This document shows, one piece after another, positions 1-5,137 of a DNA stretch of 5,137 nt (positions within the stretch are counted from its first letter, which is position 1; every line of letters starts with the position of its first letter). Below the pieces are notes generated by a model. That model was given only the letters and a program-made list of their open reading frames with translations. It was not told the DNA's origin and ran no database searches. The translations under genes and the position numbers were made by a program. This DNA comes from Prevotella sp. (GTDB lineage Bacteria > Bacteroidota > Bacteroidia > Bacteroidales > Bacteroidaceae): assembly GCA_021204735.1 (NCBI GenBank), contig JAJPYV010000048.1, forward strand, positions 1 through 5,137. The letters are read 5' to 3'.

Positions 1-857
1 GTATGTTTATTGGAACATTCAAACTGTTTGGCATACAATAATCTAATCCTATTCAAAAGCCTTTTCTTGCCGTTTACGAACATATCAACTATCTCCTTGT
101 TTTCTATCGGCATTAGCTCATAAAAGCCCTTCTTAATCTCACAAGCACGTCTCCAACGGGAATGTTCCTTGCCTATCAAGCGTCTCATGCGCCTTTTCCA
201 CTCATGAAGATCACTATTACCCTGCCCTATTGTATTATCACCATGCTGACGATAAAGAATTTGCGGTGTCTTGTCGAAAACGACCTTTGCACCAATCGCA
301 AGAGCCACGCTATATGCCCACACATCATGCATAGGAATGTAACAAGGTGAGTAAGTTTTAAGGATGTTACGTAACTCACGATTCATCACTATCGTACAAC
401 CGCCACAAAACTCATAGACAAGAGATTCACCAAAAGTCAACAAAGGGTTAATCTTAACACTTTCTATAGGATTCAAATCCTTATCGGCAAGTTGTGTCTG
501 ACTAAAATAAAAAGCAGGTTTCTGTGTGTATCCTTTAAGACTTTCTACTGCCACCTTCAACTTTTCAGGTTTCCAATAGTCATCCTGGTCGGAGAAAGCA
601 AAAAAATCAGCATCATCCGCATCATAAAGCAACTGCATAAAACTTTTAGCAGGACCCATATTTTTGCCTCTATACCACGTAAGCAAGCCCTTCTCCTGAT
701 AATCATTGAGAATATTCACTGTACTGTCTGACGATCCATCGTCCCTTACGAGAATTTTGCAACAAACCTCATCCTGTGCCAGAATAGAGTTTAATTGCTC
801 CCGAAGATACTTTTCACCATTGTATGTCGACATTAAAACAGCTACGGTCATATTCAT
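1..857 (-). CDS. GT2 family glycosyltransferase, C-terminus cut by the window edge
   Basis: The frame is open from an ATG at 857 to the left edge, giving 285 codons with no stop, so the 3' end lies outside the window. The product is a GT-A fold family 2 glycosyltransferase that would transfer a nucleotide-activated sugar onto the growing lipid-linked repeat unit at the cytoplasmic face. Visible marks are the N-terminal strand and loop VAVLMSTYNGEKYL (5-18), the nucleotide-binding RDDGSSDST (38-46), the metal-binding SDQDDYW (89-95), a CGGCT segment (151-155), MHDVW (176-180) with a likely catalytic Asp178, and YRQHGDNTIG (202-211). The last two motifs are typical of the rhamnosyltransferase-like GT2 subgroup, but donor and acceptor cannot be read from sequence. 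Members are usually about 300-330 residues, so little is missing. The start could also be the ATG at 851 (third residue); no Shine-Dalgarno sequence decides between them. It begins 7 bases after the GT4 gene stops, so it is in the same operon. The family call is secure and the sugar specificity is unknown. Confidence 0.93.
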   Translation of the reverse strand, partial: MNMTVAVLMSTYNGEKYLREQLNSILAQDEVCCKILVRDDGSSDSTVNILNDYQEKGLLTWYRGKNMGPAKSFMQLLYDADDADFFAFSDQDDYWKPEKLKVAVESLKGYTQKPAFYFSQTQLADKDLNPIESVKINPLLTFGESLVYEFCGGCTIVMNRELRNILKTYSPCYIPMHDVWAYSVALAIGAKVVFDKTPQILYRQHGDNTIGQGNSDLHEWKRRMRRLIGKEHSRWRRACEIKKGFYELMPIENKEIVDMFVNGKKRLLNRIRLLYAKQFECSNKH

Positions 858-864
858 GCAAAAG

Positions 865-1983
865 TTATAATTCGTTGAATATTTTCTTGGCCTCTTTTAC
901 GGCAACCTCACAGGTGAACATCTTTTCTATACGCTCATGAGCAGCCTCTGCATAACACCGACACAATTCAGGAGATGAGAGAAGTTTGTCAATTGATGCC
1001 GCATACGCCTTGACATCACGTAATGGCACCTCCTCACCCGTCTCTCCACCAATGGAAACCCAGTTTACACCAGAGCCTTGTAACGTGAAACATACAGGAA
1101 CACAACCGCAATACATGGCCTCAGCGAGAGCCACTCCAAACGCTTCAGCCTTAGTGACAGAAGAAAAGCCAAACACATCTGACGCATATTGATAACAGCG
1201 CATATCATCATCAGTAAGCCGTCCGAGAAACTCAATACGCTGTCCGTCTTTCACAAGTTCTTTCAATGATTCTGTCATCCCCCCAGTACCACCGATTAAA
1301 AAAACACAATCGGACTTGACATACCTTTCTGCCTCTATCAAAAGGTCAATGCCTTTATATGCCACATGCCTTCCCACATAAAGGACGATTTTCTTATTAT
1401 TATACTTACGTCTAATCTCTTCTATCCGCTTATCATCACCCTCACGCTTGAGAAAATTCCTCGTATATATTCCGTTTTGCAATACCTTTATTTTCTCCAC
1501 ATATTTACTAATAGGTGAGAACGGAATATAATTCGGACTAGTTGAGATAATCATGTCAGCACGTTTCAAGATACTCTTTTCCACCGGACGAATGAACTTA
1601 TACACCAAACCTTTGGAAAGGATGTCAGAATGCCACAGCAATACAATCTTGGTATAAGATCCCGCAATTTTTGTTACAATTGGATATACAAACGGATTGG
1701 GACAATGTACAAGAATTATTTCAGGACTGTACTGCCTGTATATCCTTTTCAGATTGCTGTAATAATCAAAACACACATCCTGACTCATGAACGAGAAATC
1801 AACAGCTATACGGTACACCATAACGCCATCTATAACATCCTCATGATACTTACCATCTGTCGAGAAACACACCACGATATTATCGAAACTGTCTAAACCT
1901 TCGGCAAGATATTTCGCGACGCTCTCTATTCCACCTAAGTCAGGATAGTAATATTTAGATATATGTAATATTTTCTTCATCAT
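865..1983 (-). CDS. GT4 family glycosyltransferase
   Basis: This complete 372-residue protein has the usual length for a GT-B fold, retaining family 4 glycosyltransferase. It would add a sugar to the undecaprenyl-linked repeat unit in the cytoplasm. The N-terminal domain opens with KILHISKYYYPDLGGIE (4-20), including the glycine-rich loop found in GT4 enzymes, and carries WHSD (117-120). The C-terminal donor-binding domain starts near VLYVGRHVAYKG (200-211), where Lys210 is a likely phosphate-binding residue. It holds the E-x7-E signature in EAFGVALAE (280-288), with Glu280 and Glu288, followed by GSGVNWVS (303-310) and ETGEEVP (314-320). There is no signal peptide or membrane segment, but basic and hydrophobic patches could allow peripheral membrane contact. 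Two ATG codons in a row (1983 and 1980) are both possible starts; the first lies 2 bases after the wzy stop, which suggests translational coupling. All key residues are present, so it should be active. Donor sugar (for example mannose, glucose or rhamnose) and linkage cannot be assigned. Confidence 0.95.
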   Translation of the reverse strand: MMKKILHISKYYYPDLGGIESVAKYLAEGLDSFDNIVVCFSTDGKYHEDVIDGVMVYRIAVDFSFMSQDVCFDYYSNLKRIYRQYSPEIILVHCPNPFVYPIVTKIAGSYTKIVLLWHSDILSKGLVYKFIRPVEKSILKRADMIISTSPNYIPFSPISKYVEKIKVLQNGIYTRNFLKREGDDKRIEEIRRKYNNKKIVLYVGRHVAYKGIDLLIEAERYVKSDCVFLIGGTGGMTESLKELVKDGQRIEFLGRLTDDDMRCYQYASDVFGFSSVTKAEAFGVALAEAMYCGCVPVCFTLQGSGVNWVSIGGETGEEVPLRDVKAYAASIDKLLSSPELCRCYAEAAHERIEKMFTCEVAVKEAKKIFNEL

Positions 1984-1985
1984 AT

Positions 1986-3194
1986 CTATTTCCTTTTCTT
2001 TTGAAAACTAAAAGTTATTTTCTGCTGTAACATTATAACGACAAAGAATACGAATTGTACCACAGCAACAAGACTCAACATGATATTTTCCTGATAGAAT
2101 TGCAGTACCAAAACTTGCGCAATATATGCATAAAGACACTTTCCTATCCCATTGCCATTTCTTAACTGACGATATGCCCAACCGCTGATTAAACCATAAA
2201 CCAATGCGAAAAAAGGTATTCCTGGATATCCAAAATCCTGATAAAATGGTTGGAAAACAGTGTACACATTGGTGGAAATAGGTACAAAAACAAAATCCTG
2301 CAACTTAGTATTCACCTCAACATCATAACCAAAACGCTGGAGGAAAAGGTAAATAGTCTGGAAAGTATGTGATCCAAACTGCTGTGATACATCTATGTCA
2401 ACCATACCAAACGCAACAGGAGGAGAAAGGATATACATGCTAACAAATTCTAAAATTGTCATTGTAGTATCTGATTTATCATCAGATTGTGCTTCCCTTA
2501 TAAAATTGAAGAGAAAGAAAAGAATAAAAATTACAAAAGCCCATATAATAATAGAACGTAATTTTATGTATCCTCGCTCAAAGAGGACAAATATAGTGGT
2601 GAAAAAAGCAAAAAACAGTCCACCTTTCTCCATAATCGCGAAACAAGAGAGCAATATAGCAAGATAAATGGTTATTATCTGCCATTTTGGTATATGAGGG
2701 TATCTCCATAACGCAATTACAAGAAGCACTTGATTAAGAATATACGAATAATTGAGAAATCCATAATTCTCATCTCCATAAATAGATAATATACGTATAT
2801 TATAAAGCATATCAGTTGTATCAAACATCATTACAACTTTCAATATTTGATATAAATACATTGGAGTAATAATCATTGACACAACGTATATTATATTAAA
2901 TAACTTATCGCTTAACGGAACATCGCTCATTACAGCAGCATTTTCATCCTTGACACCTGGAAGAAGATAATATGTCAAGATAGAAGATATACATAAAACA
3001 GGAACCCATAAAGAAACACAAACAAGAAACTGTTCACTAAGCGGATATAGCAAGTCGCCCTGGAACTGCATTGCAAAAATCATTACAAACCATATTCCCA
3101 CAGTAATAAACCACGGGGAAAAGTAATCGCCTATCTTGTAAACACGGAAAGCGATCAACATTATGGCAAATATGATTAAGATAGCAATTTCCAC
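1986..3194 (-). CDS. wzy: Wzy-type oligosaccharide repeat-unit polymerase (GTG start)
   Basis: This 402-residue, very hydrophobic protein has about 11 predicted membrane segments, near residues 1-17, 27-44, 54-77, 98-121, 149-165, 171-187, 191-206, 213-231, 323-341, 352-367 and 369-389. A long loop between 232 and 322 contains a semi-hydrophobic stretch (247-263). The segment TNVYTVFQPFYQDFGYPG (308-325) resembles the conserved loop of Wzy-like oligosaccharide repeat-unit polymerases, and Arg133, Arg233 and Arg287 lie in or near predicted loops. Wzy joins flipped lipid-linked repeat units into a chain at the periplasmic face of the inner membrane. Wzy proteins diverge strongly, so the call rests on length, topology, this motif and the position between wzz and glycosyltransferase genes. 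A Wzx flippase is less likely, since those usually have 12-14 evenly spaced helices and no such large loop. The start is a GTG: the upstream frame reaches a stop at 3207-3209 without an ATG, and starting at Met12 would cut the first helix. It begins 5 bases after the second wzz gene ends. Confidence 0.82.
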   Translation of the reverse strand: MEIAILIIFAIMLIAFRVYKIGDYFSPWFITVGIWFVMIFAMQFQGDLLYPLSEQFLVCVSLWVPVLCISSILTYYLLPGVKDENAAVMSDVPLSDKLFNIIYVVSMIITPMYLYQILKVVMMFDTTDMLYNIRILSIYGDENYGFLNYSYILNQVLLVIALWRYPHIPKWQIITIYLAILLSCFAIMEKGGLFFAFFTTIFVLFERGYIKLRSIIIWAFVIFILFFLFNFIREAQSDDKSDTTMTILEFVSMYILSPPVAFGMVDIDVSQQFGSHTFQTIYLFLQRFGYDVEVNTKLQDFVFVPISTNVYTVFQPFYQDFGYPGIPFFALVYGLISGWAYRQLRNGNGIGKCLYAYIAQVLVLQFYQENIMLSLVAVVQFVFFVVIMLQQKITFSFQKKRK

Positions 3195-3199
3195 ATTTT

Positions 3200-4195
3200 C
3201 TATTTTTTACACTTTATCAACCTCTCAAATAGTATCCACCATGTTGTGAATACAAGTCCAAGAAATAAAAACACAAGAACATAAACAATGAATATAGGTT
3301 CAAACGACTTTATCGGCACCGTAACATTCTTAAGCACGGAAAAAGAATTTACCTCCTTATGATTCAATATTTCTGCACGTTCATATTGTTCGTATGCTTC
3401 TGAATAATCATTGAATGCCCTATCCCGTTCCTTTCTTAATCCATCAAGGGCTATTTTGACATTTGGTAGACTTTCATCAAAATGACTGTCCCTATATGCA
3501 TTGTATTCATCTTGTGCATCACAATACTTTTTCTCAAGCTGATCTTTTGTTTTTGTCGCATTTATTAAATTCGCTTGCGATACACCTCTTCTATTCTCTA
3601 TTATTTTCAATTGTAAGCGATTTCTGACAGAATCTGCTACAAGAGCTGCAACTACAGGATTATTGTCTACTACACGAATTGTAATAGTTGAATTTCTTGA
3701 GCTATAGTTGGATCTTACATTATTTTTAATGATACTATAGATTTCGTCTTTTTCATTAGGTTTACTCCATAGTAAAGAAATTTTCTTGCATATACTTATC
3801 CACCAAGCTTGTTTATGATATTTTAGTAAATAATGATAATAGTCGGTATTATAATTATCTATGTATATTGCAGAAATTTGTTCCATAAAAGTATTAGAAC
3901 GTAGAAAAAAACTATATAAATCTGGTGAAGACATACCTTGTTTACCGTATGTTTTTGCAATACCTTGCTTAATCCACGCCTTATAACTATTAAGTCCTAC
4001 AAGAATGTCTATTTCTTTTGGTTCATCGGCAACCTTGACAAAAGCAGCGTATGTTTTTGGAATACTAACAGTAACAATCACAGCCAATAGGACACATGAC
4101 AAAGATACGACTAAATAAAGTCGCCAGTGTTTCCAACATAAGGCTGATGCGCTCCACGTTGGGGAATTATCATTATTACCGTTTTTTATTCCCAT
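3200..4195 (-). CDS. Divergent Wzz-type chain-length determinant (second copy)
   Basis: This 331-residue protein has the Wzz/PCP-1 layout: a short cytoplasmic N-terminus rich in Asn and Trp (1-25), a membrane segment (about 26-45), a periplasmic domain with a helical, charged and probably coiled-coil region (about 200-280), and a second membrane segment (about 302-322) ending in a basic tail (LIKCKK). It aligns by eye with its upstream neighbour: IPKTYAAFVKVADEP against VPKIYKSSVMLAPEE, ITIRVVDNNPVVAALVADSV against ITIVITAQDPLIAATVADSV, and NVTVPIKSFEP against CATVPVKHSNTP. The two are therefore paralogues, but only distantly alike. The usual LAPE motif after the first helix is replaced by VADEP. 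There is no C-terminal kinase or Walker motif, so it is not a Wzc-type protein. The role would be to control how many repeat units Wzy adds. It sits directly before wzy, which suggests it works with that polymerase. The DNA is locally very AT-rich (15 G/C in the 60 bases from 3841). ATG 4195 is the only reasonable start. Confidence 0.85.
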   Translation of the reverse strand: MGIKNGNNDNSPTWSASALCWKHWRLYLVVSLSCVLLAVIVTVSIPKTYAAFVKVADEPKEIDILVGLNSYKAWIKQGIAKTYGKQGMSSPDLYSFFLRSNTFMEQISAIYIDNYNTDYYHYLLKYHKQAWWISICKKISLLWSKPNEKDEIYSIIKNNVRSNYSSRNSTITIRVVDNNPVVAALVADSVRNRLQLKIIENRRGVSQANLINATKTKDQLEKKYCDAQDEYNAYRDSHFDESLPNVKIALDGLRKERDRAFNDYSEAYEQYERAEILNHKEVNSFSVLKNVTVPIKSFEPIFIVYVLVFLFLGLVFTTWWILFERLIKCKK

Positions 4196-4204
4196 ATCTC
4201 CTTA
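4196..4204 (-). promoter_or_regulatory. Shine-Dalgarno-like site overlapping a stop codon
   Basis: On the minus strand the junction of the two wzz genes reads TAAGGAGATATG. The TAA ends the first gene, AAGGAG is a near-perfect Shine-Dalgarno core and ATG starts the second. Only 2 bases separate GGAG from the ATG, shorter than the usual 5-9, so the site may be weak or act mainly in re-initiation by ribosomes finishing the first gene. No comparable motif is seen before the other starts in the window. Confidence 0.45.
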
Positions 4205-5137
4205 TTCTTCAACCGAACTGAAAATAATATTCTTGTTTTTGTATGTCAACCATGAAGCACGTACAATGAAACCCAAAAAGGCAAACAATATCAGAATTAC
4301 TATTTTAGGCGTATTGCTATGCTTCACAGGAACTGTTGCACACTGTACTTCCGTGAAAGCAGGTGTTCTTTCCTGAACTTTTGCCCTCGCTAATTGCAGC
4401 TGCTGAGTAACTTGAGTATAAATATTATATTTAAGTTGCATGTCATTCTCTAGATAGTCTTGCTTAGACTTTACGGATTCAAGAAGCAAATCCTGGTTGG
4501 CATCAGAAAATTGAGAATATGCAACTTGCGACTCAAGGTATTGATTCTTTGCCTCATCATATAATTTTTCCATATAAGAAAGGTCATTGCGCGCTTTATT
4601 GGTTCGGTAATCTGTTATAAAAATCTGCAATCTTTCTTTTACAGAATCAGCGACAGTTGCTGCAATAAGCGGGTCTTGGGCTGTAATGACTATAGTTATG
4701 ACACTTGTCTTTTTATCTACGGAACAATCAATGCTTTTGCTTATTCCCTTCATAATATCAAATTGATCTTTTGTGAGATAGAAAGGATTTACCTTAGATT
4801 CATCAATATTCGGGTCTTTTTTCCTAACACTCTTCGCGATTTTATTAGCCAAAACTTTAGGATATTCCCAAAAAGCATATTTTTGATGCTTCATATACTC
4901 AAAGTAGGTAGTGTTTATCTTACCGTCTTTAGAAGTAACTTTTATATCGAAAAGGCCTGTCAAAAAAGCTGTTGATTCCATCAAATCAGGATAGATTTCA
5001 GGATAAATGGCATCATTACTACTATTCATCTTCATGTTCATACCTACCATTGATGCCAATGAAGAAAAGTTTGACAATAAACTATTGTCAGTTTCTTCTG
5101 GCGCCAACATTACGCTACTCTTATATATCTTAGGAAC
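4202..5137 (-). CDS. wzz: Wzz-type chain-length determinant, N-terminus cut by the window edge
   Basis: The frame is open from the right edge to a TAA at 4202-4204, giving 311 visible residues. The ATG at 5110 is internal: the nine codons before it read VPKIYKSSV and run straight into MLAPEETD, the conserved segment that follows the first membrane helix in Bacteroidales Wzz proteins. The missing part is thus the cytoplasmic N-terminus and first helix, probably a few dozen residues. Also visible (numbering visible residues from 1) are the Wzz-like YPEIYPDLMESTAFL (45-59), TSVITIVITAQDPLIAA (144-160), a long helical region (about 175-255) and a proline-containing stretch VPVKHSNTP (269-277) leading into the second membrane helix (about 278-298) with a short cytoplasmic tail. 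There is no kinase domain. As a polysaccharide co-polymerase in the inner membrane, it would set the modal chain length of the Wzy product. The sequence is close to what I know of Bacteroides/Prevotella Wzz proteins, unlike the divergent copy 6 bases downstream. Confidence 0.92.
   Translation of the reverse strand, partial: VPKIYKSSVMLAPEETDNSLLSNFSSLASMVGMNMKMNSSNDAIYPEIYPDLMESTAFLTGLFDIKVTSKDGKINTTYFEYMKHQKYAFWEYPKVLANKIAKSVRKKDPNIDESKVNPFYLTKDQFDIMKGISKSIDCSVDKKTSVITIVITAQDPLIAATVADSVKERLQIFITDYRTNKARNDLSYMEKLYDEAKNQYLESQVAYSQFSDANQDLLLESVKSKQDYLENDMQLKYNIYTQVTQQLQLARAKVQERTPAFTEVQCATVPVKHSNTPKIVILILFAFLGFIVRASWLTYKNKNIIFSSVEE

Larger units (their letters stand above)
1..5137 (-). other. 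Single polysaccharide operon, all five genes co-directional
   Basis: Five genes run in one direction with gaps of 6, 5, 2 and 7 bases, leaving no space for a promoter, terminator or RNA gene between them. Both end genes are cut by the window, so the promoter lies beyond the right edge and further genes follow beyond the left edge. The order wzz, wzz, wzy, GT4, GT2 places chain-length control and polymerisation ahead of the sugar transferases. The plus strand shows only short open frames opposite these genes. Confidence 0.85.

Noticed and set aside
162..731. Two short plus-strand open frames at 162-350 and 492-731
   Set aside because: Both lie opposite the GT2 glycosyltransferase, whose motifs are all intact on the minus strand, including SDQDDYW at 573-593.
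1630..1896. Plus-strand open frame of 88 codons
   Set aside because: It is antisense to the complete GT4 gene and has no motif or initiation signal.
2395..2667. Plus-strand open frame of 90 codons
   Set aside because: It is antisense to wzy. Its Lys/Ile-rich product reflects the complement of hydrophobic codons, and no family is recognisable.
1986..3194. Wzx flippase instead of Wzy
   Set aside because: There are about 11 unevenly spaced helices with a long loop at 232-322 carrying a polymerase-like TNVYT/DFG motif, and no flippase-like repeat of paired helices is apparent.
4676..4975. Plus-strand open frame of 99 codons
   Set aside because: It lies fully opposite the well-supported wzz gene, has no recognisable domain and is a chance frame in AT-rich DNA.
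4202..5110. The ATG at 5110 as the start of a short 302-residue Wzz protein
   Set aside because: The frame continues upstream to the window edge with VPKIYKSSV, which belongs to the conserved Wzz segment just after the first helix. A start at 5110 would also remove the essential first membrane helix.
3200..5137. Wzc-type tyrosine autokinase for either Wzz protein
   Set aside because: Both proteins end shortly after the second membrane helix, with no Walker motifs or tyrosine-rich tail.

Overview
The window is a stretch of a polysaccharide biosynthesis operon (O-antigen, capsule or exopolysaccharide), probably of the Wzx/Wzy-dependent type. All genes lie on the minus strand. The likely host is a member of the Bacteroidales (Prevotella/Bacteroides-like). 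This is inferred from the sequence style of the first Wzz protein, the low-to-moderate GC content and the near absence of Shine-Dalgarno sequences. I recognise this by family resemblance; no database was searched.

Read in the direction of transcription (from high to low coordinates), the order is: (1) a conserved Wzz-type chain-length regulator whose N-terminus lies beyond the right edge (4202 to >5137); (2) a second, divergent Wzz-type protein (3200-4195); (3) a multi-pass membrane protein best read as the Wzy oligosaccharide repeat-unit polymerase (1986-3194, GTG start); (4) a GT4 family glycosyltransferase (865-1983); (5) a GT2 family glycosyltransferase whose C-terminus lies beyond the left edge (<1 to 857). 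The gaps between genes are 6, 5, 2 and 7 bases. The genes are therefore almost certainly co-transcribed, with no room for internal promoters or terminators. No stretch longer than 10 bases is left without a gene.

The two glycosyltransferases would add sugars to the undecaprenyl-linked repeat unit on the cytoplasmic face. Wzy would polymerise flipped units at the periplasmic face, and the Wzz proteins would set the chain length. No flippase (Wzx), initiating sugar-phosphate transferase, export protein (Wza) or tyrosine kinase domain is visible; they may lie outside the window.

The most notable features are the tandem pair of divergent Wzz proteins, with the more unusual one placed next to wzy, and a change in base composition: the second wzz and wzy are locally very AT-rich compared with the glycosyltransferase genes. 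I found no RNA gene, mobile element, CRISPR array or significant repeat, and no evidence for a wholly new system.
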